Source of the DNA: Dichetophora obliterata
Taxonomy: Eukaryota > Arthropoda > Insecta > Diptera > Sciomyzidae
DNA length: 64,000 bases
Reading direction: 5' to 3'
Assembly: GCA_963920525.1 (NCBI GenBank)
Contig: OY986438.1
Span: 137,201,022-137,265,021 of the forward strand
Shown: positions 21,410 through 33,345 of the stretch, piece by piece
How positions within the stretch are numbered: position 1 is the first letter of the stretch
How the letters are laid out: every line of letters starts with the position of its first letter
Notes under the pieces: generated by a model
The model's input: only the letters and a program-made list of their open reading frames with translations
The model's database searches: none
What the model was told of the DNA's origin: nothing
Made by a program: the position numbers and the translations under genes

Positions 21410-21565
21410 CGTGCCGTTCGCTTGTAAGCTAGCATTCTTGCAAGTCGCAGGTTGTTGTGGGCTTATTTATATTCAATTACAAGCTATACTTGATTCAAAA
21501 TTATCAAGCTCAAGCTAGCTTGAACTTGTATTGCAAGCAAGTACTTGAAATAGACTTCAAGTAGA
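21410..21565. repeat. zone rich in CAAGC / GCTTG motifs
   Basis: About a dozen copies of AAGCT, CTTGC or GCAAG-type words in both orientations within 155 bp (for example CAAGCTCAAGCTAGCTTGAA near 21509). It resembles the motif arrays at other element ends in this window, but no partner array was found. Confidence 0.4.
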
Positions 21566-21635
21566 CTTGTGCAGTTCTCTGGTTGCTACTATAACAAGGG
21601 TCCATGTTCCCGGCCAAAAGAAGGGGAAGCGGGAT

Positions 21636-21770
21636 TTTTTTTCAACACCATTATATTCTTAGTAAAAAAATGCTTCCTTGTACTTAAAAACATTTTAAAA
21701 TCCAGCTATTTCATTATACTAGATTTAATCCTATTTTTTAACGCCAGTTGAAATTAACGGGTTTAAATAT
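21636..21770 (+). repeat. ~135-bp dispersed repeat, first of two direct copies
   Basis: TGCTTCCTTGTACTTAAAA, CATTTTAAAATCCAG, TATTTCATTA and CGCCAGTTGAAAT follow one another here and again, in the same order and strand, at 25797-25935. The first copy is preceded by a GC-richer stretch (21590-21635) absent from the second. Confidence 0.65.
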
Positions 21771-22384
21771 GGGCTCACAATATTTCCTTTTCATATCGCA
21801 AAAAAATTTTTATCAATATAGTACCTACTTTTTGCTATTTAAAAAATACTTTTTAAAGTGTACGTTTTTACTTTTCTCCGAAGCAACCCTGGACCAGTCA
21901 AGCAACGAATTCTACATACGTTCCACCATCAAACGTGACAACAACGTATTGTTGTAAGCCATAATAGTTCGAAACTGTTGTGTCTTCTTGACTGTTGTGT
22001 CTACTCGTAAGAAGACACAGCAGTTTATTGCTGTGAACCGTAATAAGCCTATTAATTTTTTTGTGAACAATTCTGGTACTTTTCATGCGATTTGTATGTT
22101 TGACAACTCATTTTAAAAGCAATAACATTAAAATGAAATGCTTACCAGCTGCTTTTTTAAATTTTCTTCAAGTGAGGTTTTTATTACTTCTTTGTTCAAA
22201 TATTAGGTAAAACACTTGTCAAATGCTTTTTAGTTTATTGGGCTCTTGAGCGAGCTCTTAAAGTTCATTATTCGGCACGAAAATTTATAGATTTTTAGCT
22301 TTATATCAAATCGAATATTTTTAGCCTAAGGCGTCAACAATTTGAGCAAACATTTAATAACTATCGATATTTATTTTAACCACC

Positions 22385-22424
22385 CCCCCCCCCTCCTTGG
22401 GTTAATCCTGGCTACGGGCCTGGG
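22385..22424 (-). repeat. hAT-like terminus (isolated)
   Basis: On the minus strand this reads CAGGCCCGTAGCCAGGATTA, followed shortly by a long G run. That is the form of many non-autonomous hAT ends (CAGG-C-GTAGCCAGGAT then G-run). The matching opposite end was not found. Confidence 0.4.
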
Positions 22425-22689
22425 CATAGTCGAGTGTGTTTGACTTATTCGTGTTTATAGTGTTTGCGTTATTCGCTATACATTCAGGAATGCACCAAAA
22501 ACCATCAGCATTTATTGGTAATGAGAACACATCTGAGCTAAAATCCATGAAGTCATAAAAATAAATGCTTCTTTGAGTACGAAAAGTCTGGCAGCATACA
22601 TTTACAGACGAGGCATATATTTTCGCAGGCTTTTGCTCCAATTTCCTCCAATATCCTTTGCGTGCAAAGTCTTCGCAAATCGCTGTTAT

Positions 22690-22755
22690 CATCAGCATCA
22701 TCATCACCACCATCATCGTCATCTTCACCATCAGCATCTTTATTATCATCACTGT
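22690..22755. repeat. CAT/CAC trinucleotide microsatellite
   Basis: About 20 imperfect CAT, CAC and CAG triplets in a row. Open frames across it simply read the repeat (His or Asp runs) and are not genes. Confidence 0.7.
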
Positions 22756-24599
22756 TCTTTCGTGGCACTCGTCATTTTCTTTCAGCGTGTTTCCTAAATA
22801 ATGCATGGAATGCATTTTAAAGATTAAAACTTCTCGCAGCAATTCTGTTCATGTTGCCGTCATAGTTGTTCGTGTCGTTAATGTTGTTGTAGATTTTTTG
22901 TTGCTGTCAATGCCTAGCAGCATACTTCCGAAGAAACGAGCCAGCACATTGGTTGCCTTGCGTGCTGCATAGCATATTTGTGCGCTGCCACCCGACTGAC
23001 GGCGTGGTGTGCGGTTTTTTGCGTACTGCGGAAGTGCAGAGCACAACGAAAGCTCGTTAAATTAAACGCGTGGGAATAGTTATTATAAGATATTTAGTTC
23101 TATTCATGCTCGAAGAAGACGAGTAACACCAGAGAAAGACGACAAAATTCGGATTCACAGCTGTAATCAGCGGCTTCCACACATCAAACTTATTGTAACA
23201 GCTTCAAAGAGACTTATGATGAATCACCAACTCATTCTCAAAGTAAATATTGGTCATTTTAGTAATTTTTCAAAAATTTTTTTTTAATATTCAATGAAAA
23301 ATTAACAATTAAAGTTCTTGAATTCACTTTAAATTTGTTGTTTTTACAATATGGTACTGTTAAATAAAAACATTTGGTTTGGAAAATGATTTTAACTAAA
23401 AACCACAGATATAAACTTTTTAAAACTTTTAAGGAAGTTTTGAAGAACCATAAATCTGAGACCTTTTCTTTTTTCTTTGTTTATGAGAAAGAAATATTTT
23501 CACTCCTATTTTAAGCTTAATTTTAAAGACCCAGCATACATTATTAAAAATGAGCAGTTTTCAGAAGTTGAAATTATCACCAAAAACCAACAAAAAAGTT
23601 CAAGTTCGAAAACTAGCAGTAAGTTTTCTTTTTTTATAAAACATTAGCATATACATATTTTTTTGAATTTTTTGAAAACATGGCGAGAATAGACCTATTA
23701 CGGTTCACAACACAACAGTAATTTCTGTCTTCAATATGTAAATTGCTATTACGGTAGACAACAAAGCAACTGAATACAATCCACTGTTGTCTGTCAACAA
23801 TACTGTGTCTTCAATACACTTACTATTGAAAATTGATAATATGTCTCCTTGTGAACAGAATTATACTGAATTCAGCAATTGAATTGGAAATTGTTTTTTT
23901 GCTTACTTTTTTTATATTGTTAGTGACCAAGTTCACAGTTGCATCGAAACGTACTAATTTGAGTACGTTTTTATTTTAAGAGTACGAAATATTTCTGCGA
24001 TGGTACCTTTTTATTATTTTTGAAGTTTTATGGTAGAAAGAAGTGCTTTTTTATTTTATTAGTTTAGAAATGCGTTTAATGGTGAGGGGAAAAACTATTG
24101 TTTATGAGAGAAAGAAAAATTACGTATGGCTGAAATTTCGGCATAAATGTAGTGAAATGAAAATGCTGAAATTTTAAAATGTTGTTTAATACAAGGTAGC
24201 ATTTTTTGCGTAGATTATAATAATGTTTCAAAAATCCCGTTCCTCCCATTCGGCCAGTAGAGGGTTTTTAAGTTTAAAACAATGTGCATTTTAAATTTGC
24301 CATAATTCTTAAATTATTGTTATGTTGTTGGCACTATTAAAATGTATTTTTTAAGACTCACAGCATATTTTGTAAAATATCTAGTGTCCGACCGAAATTT
24401 CGGCTTCGGTATTCGGCATGATCGGCCAGCTTTTTATTCTTCGGCCCAAAGTAGCAGAATATAATTATTTTTTAAAGCAAATCTTCGCAATGTCAATAAA
24501 TTCTAATATTGGCATTCCTCTAACTTTTTGAATATTAAATGCACCAAAATGATCGCCATTACATCATCCTTAAGTCCGGCTATGCCTAAGTTAAAACGC

Positions 24600-25474
24600 C
24601 CCAGTAGCGGATGGAATATATTCCGAATATATGAAGCATCAATTACCTTGTAATGACCACTACTTCCGACTATATTACCTTACTATGCATAAAAGGCCTT
24701 ACATTTAACATTGAATGAGATAGGAGGTAAGTGATCGCCTCCCTTCAGCATTACCTAGAAGTTATGGAGTAACATACTACTTGTATTAAGTTATTCGGAT
24801 ATTTGCAAAATCACTGCATTACTTTTCCTTGTATGCTACATTACAGGTAATGAGGTATGAGTTAATTACTTCTGCTATATGCAGACGCATTACTTTTTGA
24901 AAAAAGTTATGCTTCCTTACCTGGTAATTTATTCTGTATTAGTTCTATGGTAGCCACTGGCAAATCCATATGACCTTACGTGGTCAGTTATTCCGCCTTT
25001 ACCCTTTCAATGAGATACAAATCAAGTGATTGCCTGCTTTCTGCAATACCAAGAAGTGCTCAAATAATTCATTACTTGTAATGTGCTAAGAAGCAGATGC
25101 TTTAAACTTGTTACGTAGCTATTTTTTTCATAATAAAGCAATTTATTATTAACTGAAAAATAGAACAAATTTCTGAATTCATTACTTGTAGTGCCTTGCA
25201 GAACTGGTTTTTTCTTTCTCATTGCTAATTGCTGTAACTAGTAATTCATTCCATAGTTGCTTCCAAAGAGTACATTCGAATAACTTAATACAAGTAGTAT
25301 GTTACTCCATAACTTCTAGGTAATGCTGAAGGGAGGCGATCACTTACCTCCTATCTCATTCAATGTTCAATGTAAGGCCTTTTATGCATAGTAAGGTAAT
25401 ATAGTCGGAAGTAGTGGTAATTACAAGGTAATTGATGCTTCATATATTCGGAATATATTCCATCCGCTACTGGG
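24600..25474. mobile_element. foldback element with ~203-bp inverted arms
   Basis: The arm 24600-24802 (starting CCCAGTAGCGGATGGAATAT) is repeated in reverse complement at about 25273-25474 with only a handful of differences. The ~470-bp centre is full of ATTAC/GTAAT words. The open frame covering 25360-25638 just reads through the right arm. The outer flanks resemble each other (CACCAAAATG...CATTAC near 24541 and 25482). No transposase and no simple target duplication was seen. The nearly identical arms suggest recent gene conversion or recent insertion. Confidence 0.7.
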
Positions 25475-25796
25475 TATTTATACACCAAAATGTTTGTCAT
25501 TACTCTAGACAAACCTGCATTCTTGGAAAAATAATCGTAACTGAAATTTTTATTTACTGTTGAAAAATCCATAAAATCCAAACTACGTATCTCATTTTTA
25601 AGATTTTCTGATATTGCAGATTTTTTTTGAGTTTGCAAATTGAAATAAAAAATTTTTAAAAAAATGCTAGTAAGTTTTTTCTGATATTATTATATATTAT
25701 TAGAAAGGCCATAAATACTTTCTTATAGTGCCAATAATATTGATATCTGTATAATAATGTAAGAATTATAGCCAATTTAAAAGACGTATAGAACAA

Positions 25797-25935
25797 GATT
25801 TTTTCAAAACCATTATAATCTTCGTAAAAAGTGCTTCCTTGTACTTAAAACCATTTTAAAATCCAGTTATTTCATTAAACTATTTTTGATCCTTTTTTTT
25901 AGCGCCAGTTGAAATGAACGAGTTTAAATACTTTC
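25797..25935 (+). repeat. ~135-bp dispersed repeat, second of two direct copies
   Basis: Same ordered words as 21636-21770, in the same orientation and about 4.2 kb away. It lies just upstream of the (TTTAATC)n array. Confidence 0.65.
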
Positions 25936-25959
25936 TAAAAGAGTACATTATTATTAAAT

Positions 25960-28900
25960 AAAATCTTACATTTAAAATTTAAAATTTAAATTTAATTTTA
26001 AATCTTTTATCTTAAATATTTATTCTTTAATCTTTTACTTCTAATCTTTAATCTCTAATCTTTATTATTTAATCTTTAATCTTTAATCTTTTATCTTTAA
26101 TCTTTAATCTTTAATCTTTAATCTTTAATCTTTAATCTTTAATATTTAATCTTTAATCTTTAATCTTTAATCTTTAATCTTTAGTCTTTAATCTTTAATC
26201 TTTAATCTTTAATCTTTAATCTTTAATCTTTAATCTTTAATCTTTAATCTTTAATCTTTAATCTTTAATCTTTAATCTTTAATCTTTAATCTTTAATCTT
26301 TAATCTTTAATCTTTAATCTTTAATCTTTAATCTTTAATCTTTAATCTTTAATCTTTAATCTTTAATCTTTAATCTTTAATCTTTAATCTTTAATCTTTA
26401 ATCTTTAATCTTTAATCTTTAATCTTTAATCTTTAATCTTTAATCTTTAATCTTTAATCTTTAATCTTTAATCTTTAATCTTTAATCTTTAATCTTTAAT
26501 CTTTAATCTTTAATCTTTAATCTTTAATCTTTAATCTTTAATCTTTAATCTTTAATCTTTAATCTTTAATCTTTAATCTTTAATCTTTAATCTTTAATCT
26601 TTAATCTTTAATCTTTAATCTTTAATCTTTAATCTTTAATCTTTAATCTTTAATCTTTAATCTTTAATCTTTAATCTTTAATCTTTAATCTTTAATCTTT
26701 AATCTTTAATCTTTAATCTTTAATCTTTAATCTTTAATCTTTAATCTTTAATCTTTAATCTTTAATCTTTAATCTTTAATCTTTAATCTTTAATCTTTAA
26801 TCTTTAATCTTTAATCTTTAATCTTTAATCTTTAATCTTTAATCTTTAATCTTTAATCTTTAATCTTTAATCTTTAATCTTTAATCTTTAATCTTTAATC
26901 TTTAATCTTTAATCTTTAATCTTTAATCTTTAATCTTTAATCTTTAATCTTTAATCTTTAATCTTTAATCTTTAATCTTTAATCTTTAATCTTTAATCTT
27001 TAATCTTTAATCTTTAATCTTTAATCTTTAATCTTTAATCTTTAATCTTTAATCTTTAATCTTTAATCTTTAATCTTTAATCTTTAATCTTTAATCTTTA
27101 ATCTTTAATCTTTAATCTTTAATCTTTAATCTTTAATCTTTAATCTTTAATCTTTAATCTTTAATCTTTAATCTTTAATCTTTAATCTTTAATCTTTAAT
27201 CTTTAATCTTTAATCTTTAATCTTTAATCTTTAATCTTTAATCTTTAATCTTTAATCTTTAATCTTTAATCTTTAATCTTTAATCTTTAATCTTTAATCT
27301 TTAATCTTTAATCTTTAATCTTTAATCTTTAATCTTTAATCTTTAATCTTTAATCTTTAATCTTTAATCTTTAATCTTTAATCTTTAATCTTTAATCTTT
27401 AATCTTTAATCTTTAATCTTTAATCTTTAATCTTTAATCTTTAATCTTTAATCTTTAATCTTTAATCTTTAATCTTTAATCTTTAATCTTTAATCTTTAA
27501 TCTTTAATCTTTAATCTTTAATCTTTAATCTTTAATCTTTAATCTTTAATCTTTAATCTTTAATCTTTAATCTTTAATCTTTAATCTTTAATCTTTAATC
27601 TTTAATCTTTAATCTTTAATCTTTAATCTTTAATCTTTTATCTTTAATCTTTAATCTTTAATCTTTAATCTTTTATCTTTTATCTTTAATCTTTAATCTT
27701 TAATCTTTAATCTTTAATCTTTAATCTTTAATCTTTAATCTTTAATCTTTAATCTTTAATCTTTAATCTTTAATCTTTAATCTTTAATCTTTAATCTTTA
27801 ATCTTTAATCTTTAATCTTTAATCTTTAATCTTTAATCTTTAATCTTTAATCTTTAATCTTTAATCTTTAATCTTTAATCTTTAATCTTTAATCTTTAAT
27901 CTTTAATCTTTAATCTTTAATCTTTAATCTTTAATCTTTAATCTTTAATCTTTAATCTTTAATCTTTAATCTTTAATCTTTAATCTTTAATCTTTAATCT
28001 TTAATCTTTAATCTTTAATCTTTAATCTTTAATCTTTAATCTTTAATCTTTAATCTTTAATCTTTAATCTTTAATCTTTAATCTTTAATCTTTAATCTTT
28101 AATCTTTAATCTTTAATCTTTAATCTTTAATCTTTAATCTTTAATCTTTAATCTTTAATCTTTAATCTTTAATCTTTAATCTTTAATCTTTAATCTTTAA
28201 TCTTTAATCTTTAATCTTTAATCTTTAATCTTTAATCTTTAATCTTTAATCTTTAATCTTTAATCTTTAATCTTTAATCTTTAATCTTTAATCTTTAATC
28301 TTTAATCTTTAATCTTTAATCTTTAATCTTTAATCTTTAATCTTTAATCTTTAATCTTTAATCTTTAATCTTTAATCTTTAATCTTTAATCTTTAATCTT
28401 TAATCTTTAATCTTTAATCTTTAATCTTTAATCTTTAATCTTTAATCTTTAATCTTTAATCTTTAATCTTTAATCTTTAATCTTTAATCTTTAATCTTTA
28501 ATCTTTAATCTTTAATCTTTAATCTTTAATCTTTAATCTTTAATCTTTAATCTTTAATCTTTAATCTTTAATCTTTAATCTTTAATCTTTAATCTTTAAT
28601 CTTTAATCTTTAATCTTTAATCTTTAATCTTTAATCTTTAATCTTTAATCTTTAATCTTTAATCTTTAATCTTTAATCTTTAATCTTTAATCTTTAATCT
28701 TTAATCTTTAATCTTTAATCTTTAATCTTTAATCTTTAATCTTTAATCTTTAATCTTTAATCTTTAATCTTTAATCTTTAATCTTTAATCTTTAATCTTT
28801 AATCTTTAATCTTTAATCTTTAATCTTTAATCTTTAATCTTTAATCTTTAATCTTTAATCTTTAATCTTTAATCTTTAATCTTTAATCTTTAATCTTTAA

Positions 28901-29265
28901 TCTTTAATCTTTAATCTTTAATCTTTAATCTTTAATCTTTAATCTTTAATCTTTAATCTTTAATCTTTAATCTTTAATCTTTAATCTTTAATCTTTAATC
29001 TTTAATCTTTAATCTTTAATCTTTAATCTTTAATCTTTAATCTTTAATCTTTAATCTTTAATCTTTAATCTTTAATCTTTAATCTTTAATCTTTAATCTT
29101 TAATCTTTAATCTTTAATCTTTAATCTTTAATCTTTAATCTTTAATCTTTAATCTTTAATCTTTAATCTTTAATCTTTAATCTTTAATCTTTAATCTTTA
29201 ATCTTTAATCTTTAATCTTTAATCTTTTATATATAATCTTAAATCTTAAATCTTAATTCTTAAAT
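25960..29265. repeat. heptanucleotide array (TTTAATC)n, about 450 copies
   Basis: From about 26091 to 29225 the sequence is almost pure TTTAATC, more than 3 kb. Rare interruptions are confined to a few places (TATTTAATC near 26152, TTAGTC near 26183, TTTTATC at about 27637, 27674 and 27681). Both edges decay into loosely related A/T-rich words (AATCTTTTATCTTAAAT at the left; AATCTTAAATCTTAAATC at the right). There is no coding potential. Array length in an assembly is often unreliable for such repeats. Confidence 0.95.
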
Positions 29266-29269
29266 TTTA

Positions 29270-31490
29270 GTTTCGTATTTTTAAGTCGTGTACCTTGCAG
29301 CTTGTTTATTTTTCTGCTATTTTAAAGTAGTTATGCAAGTGTCATTTTTTATGTATTACTGATCTGGTAAATTGTGTATTGTGTCTTGTGTGTGAATCTT
29401 CAGTATATATGCTATCTTGTAGCGTGTATGATATATCTGTCATCTAGTTTTTTGTATCTTGCTTCTTTTGTCTTAAATCTTTTAAATTTAACATTGTATT
29501 CATTTATCTCTGCACTATGCATCTTGTTTTGTCGTGGCTTAAACAAGAACTTTCCGTCAATCACTAATTGTGCCCTCTAAAATTTTCCCGAAGACCACTT
29601 CATTGTTGCTGGTTATCATCACCGGCTCAGCTTGATTTGAATCAGCTTTAAAATTGAAAAAAGAATGGATTGGATTTTTTCAAATAACCATATTTCCCAT
29701 CAATAGATATAAGATCTAACAAAAACACACAAAAAAATAAATTTTCGCGTAGCTGACAGAACAGCAAATATTAGAAACTAAGGTAAAAAGTATGATATGA
29801 AAGCTTTTGCATGTTTGTCGATTTTATCTTGCCTGCAAACTTGTTTGGTGTTTTTTTTTGTATTTTTGTGCTTAAATCGCTAAATGGAAAATATTGCGCA
29901 CGGTTGGCTTAAATCGAGTTGCCAGCAACAAAGTTGCTTGCCAAAAAACAACAACAGCAACAACATCCAAGGCTATAGTCGTAAAAGCGGAAAACCGGAA
30001 AACCGCACTGCTGCGTTGTCTATGCGTGCAACACTTGCAATCAACAAACACTCGCACACCAACACATGTACACACATGAACTTACTTGCATATGCAGCAC
30101 ATGGTTTTACTTTAAATGTTGCACTTTAAAATTGTTTGAGTTGAGCTGCTGCTGATGCTGATGCAGTTGTTGCAACCTGTACAGCTCAATGTGACTGAAT
30201 ACTGAAAGGTGAGAAGCTTTTTAGACGTCACTGTGCACGTAGCTTTCATTTAAAAAGTGGTTAAATCCTTGGCAGCAGGGACAACGTATGTGTTCGAACA
30301 TGCATGTGTTGACGTTAATGGCTTCCAGATGTGGCATCTTCCGGCTTCCAACCGAACTGTTCTTAATTATTACTGCAGAAAATTTAAGCTTGCAACAACG
30401 TCTTGTTGTTCTTTTTAACCTCGTTGCTGCCACACCATGACTTTCACCACTTAGTTTGTAAACATTTTTAGACATATTTCTTCCTGCTCACACACATTGT
30501 TGCATCTTCTCATCGCATTGCATAGTAGTTACCTTAGAGCGTTAGGAGTTGATGAAATAGTAGTTTGTACCTTTGGCGAACTTTGTTGTGATGATGAAAA
30601 TTCCTCTTAATATTTACCAACTTAATGCAAAGCACCACAGCGTTGTCAACGCTTAGTTGGCTGCTTGGCACCAATGGTGGTGCTATAAGATGTAGGTGTA
30701 TCGCACTTATATGCTCAGGTTTCAAAATGCTTTACGTTGCTGCATCATGAGCTTGAGTGCCTGCACCAAAGTCTTTGTGTTCTTTTAGCAGCTTTGGCAA
30801 CAATAATTTGTGCTGCTGCTGCTGCTGCTGATGACTCTAATTAGAGGCGAGAACCAATTAAATATGATGCAGGTGGGTTTCTTGTTGCCACTCATTGACA
30901 CAAATAGAATTAAGAAAAGTGGCAGAGTCAGTGAGCATTTGAAAAATTAGGTGCTCTCAAAAAATAGCTGTATTCCTTTTAAAAGAATTTCTAGAAATTT
31001 GGAAAAGTTCTCTCACATTGCGATTGTACAATATATTTTTACAACGAAATGAGCAGAGATAGGAGTAGAGGTACGAAATGTGTTCTACAAAGATATTTCT
31101 GGCTCTTCTTTTTAAATGCCTACACATCGCAAATGGTGTTATTTGCCTTATTTGTAGGCATATTTAATCATTCGTACATATTTCACTTAACTTAATCAAT
31201 GTGCATGAAATCGGATATGCTCTCCATTTGAAGTGACGGGTATAAGTCACTACTATTAACTACAGAAATAACATAAAAATTAAATACATATCAGACATTT
31301 GCGCCTATGTTAAAAATTTTTCCAATGATTAGAAATTCGATACTACATAAAAGTGTACTTCAAAATACTTTTCGAATCAAATGAAATATTTTATTATGCT
31401 ATAAAATAAAAAAAGTTGCATAAAAATGCAACTTTTGAGCCTTCTGTAAAGATCCAAAGATTTAAACAAAAAAACTTTAAAGTTCAAATA
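29270..31490. other. low-repeat non-coding island
   Basis: Compared with the surroundings, 29700-30950 is less AT-rich and free of recognisable transposons. It holds CAACAACAGCAACAAC, a GCTGCTGCTGATGCTGATG run near 30148, a (GCT)n-type run near 30811-30830, and a TAATTAGAGGCGAG stretch. Such sequence is typical of fly introns or intergenic regulatory DNA. No open frame matches a known protein and overlapping frames occur on both strands, so no gene is called. Confidence 0.4.
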
Positions 31491-31520
31491 GTAATAATTT
31501 AAAAAAAAGCTTAACAAATC

Positions 31521-31705
31521 GTCGCTTGAGAAAATAAATGTCGTATGTGATAATTTTCACTTTTGAATCTATTGTAAAATTTGTCTGTAAATATGCCTGA
31601 AATTTTTAAGAATATTGCTCCGCTAGATTTTGAATTATAACCCCTTTTTCTCAATTATCTCAAAAGTGAAAATTTTCACCTACGAAATTTATTTTCTCAA
31701 GCGAC
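31521..31705. mobile_element. 185-bp MITE / foldback with ~46-bp inverted repeats
   Basis: GTCGCTTGAGAAAATAAATG at the left (31521) is mirrored by CATTTATTTTCTCAAGCGAC-like sequence at the right (ending 31705, with AAATTT for CATTT). The similarity continues inward through GTGATAATTTTCACTTTTGA. There is no coding capacity, and the target duplication is not clear. Confidence 0.6.
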
Positions 31706-32606
31706 AAAATATATGATACATAAAAAAAAATCTTAAGCTGTCTCAACATATATTTTTAAAACTAAAAAACCACCATTTTCAATACACAGTTTAAAAAATA
31801 CACAAAACAATTTTCAATACACAAAACAAAGGATTGAGCTATAAAAATTTTTTTTCTTAATTTCTCATAGCTAAAAATTCCAGTATTGTAAAGTAAGACT
31901 TGTTTTTTTTTATAGAAAATCCTGTAGGCATTTTTTTTTTAAGAAATTTTTCAATAGGGTAGTCATTGTTTGAAGAAAACTTTGTACGAATTTTTTTATT
32001 TATTTAAAAAACTCTTATAATATTCACAAGAAAAATATTAACTCGGATTTAAATATCAGTTTTTAGATTTCAACTTATTTGTACAATATCGGATGAGCGG
32101 TTCTCGAGATATTGCAAAAATAGTGGATCCTCTTTCACCCATACGATTGCTCATATAAAATCTCTATAGCTTTGAAATTATAGGTCGTACAGCTTCGGAA
32201 TTCGGTATTCGACCACACTTTACAAGTTCCGTTTGACTTATAACATTTTATGGGGGTTGGAAGCACCTCCCGCACAACCAATATTTGCGATATCGAATAG
32301 CTTTGAAGCCGCGGAATTCAGTAACCAACCTCAATTTAAACATACCGCCTTACTTATATCATTTTTGGGCGTTGTACAAGGGGGCGTGCTACCTCCCATA
32401 CAACCCAAATTTGCGATATCGAATAGCTTTGGAATTGTAGGTTGCACAGCGTCGGAATTCGGTATTCGCCCATAATTTAAAAGTGCCGTTTGACTTATAA
32501 TATTTTATGGGTATTGGATAAGAGGGTGTGTCGCCTTCGATACACCCAAAATTTTCGATATCGAATATGTCGCAAAGCCTCATAGTTCGGTATTCGACCT
32601 CAATTT

Positions 32607-33345
32607 TATTTATTTATTTATTTATTTATTTCCATTTAACCTATCAACAATCGTTAAACAGTTTGAGTAATAACATATAAATTATAAAAAAAATATGATA
32701 TAAAACTAATAAAATGTAAACATAATTATATTAAAGAATATTGCACTTTTATAAATTCATTTTAAACAATTCTTAATAAATTTTGTTTAAAACTTTGTCT
32801 ATTCAGAGTGAGATCTATTTGAGCACTTATGGAATTGAACGCTAAGCACATATTATTAATAGGATCATTACGGCCATAGTTTGTCCTATGATACGGAATG
32901 TAAAAAAATCTCTTTGCCTAAAATATCTTTCAGGCGCATATATTCTTAAAAGAGCGAGGAGTGGCGCGCAGTCTATATGTGACATAATTATATCGCGAAC
33001 AAAAATAACAAGAAAAAAATTTACGTCTGGAGGCTAAGGTATTAAGACCTAGAAGAGCACACCTGGATACGTACGTTGGCATAAAATTCCAATTTAATTT
33101 TAACATTATGTAACAAGTGAAACGTATTTGTATTTTTTCCAATCGCAAAAAATCTACCTCGTAATATGGATCCCAGATCACACATCCATATTGCAAGATA
33201 AACCTTACTAAAGATAAAAATAACGCGTTAAGGGTATATGGATCCCTAAATTCCTTCGAATTACGCCTCAAAAAACCCATCATTGCATTAGCCTTAGTAA
33301 TTATGCAATCGTAATGGTTTGAAAAAGAAATTTTTCTATCTATTT
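32607..33345 (-). mobile_element. 5'-truncated non-LTR retrotransposon inside the tandem array
   Basis: On the minus strand it starts mid-gene near 33345 and ends in a (AAATA)n tail at 32607-32631, the mark of target-primed reverse transcription. The only coding part is the end of the reverse transcriptase (32930-33345), followed by ~300 bp of 3' UTR. The tail resembles that of the intact LINE at 53.2-56.9 kb, which may be a relative. Confidence 0.75.
32930..33345 (-). pseudogene. jockey-type reverse transcriptase, C-terminal fragment
   Basis: Begins with a D-x-K-I-S-F-S-N-H-Y motif and continues through G-F-L-R-R-N-S-K-E-F-R-D-P-Y, F-L-S-L-V-R-F-I-L-Q-Y-G-C-V-I-W-D-P-Y and a thumb-domain tail, the pattern conserved after the catalytic YxDD block of jockey/CR1 reverse transcriptases. 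About 138 residues are open, but the palm and fingers are missing because of 5' truncation. The first few residues of the frame come from the surrounding tandem repeat, not from the element. Confidence 0.8.

Larger units (their letters stand above)
21921..23822. mobile_element. possible element bounded by ACAGT/CAACA motif arrays
   Basis: At the left, CTGTTGTGTCTTCTTGACTG and neighbours lead inward to GTGAACCGTAATAAGCCTATT (about 22035). At the right, read inward on the minus strand, ACAGTATTGTTGACAG and GAAGACAC-type words lead to GTGAACCGTAATAGGTCTATT (ending about 23690). The mirrored order suggests one ~1.9-kb non-autonomous element, but its exact ends and target duplication could not be fixed. 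A hAT-like terminus (22385-22424) and a CAT-type microsatellite lie inside. Confidence 0.3.

Noticed and set aside
25960..29265. Telomere-type repeat
   Set aside because: The unit is not TTAGG-like, flies lack simple telomeric repeats, and the array is internal with transposons on both sides.
29884..30475. Possible exon of a host gene
   Set aside because: Three frames are open on both strands over the same bases and none resembles a known protein; only a non-coding island is supported.
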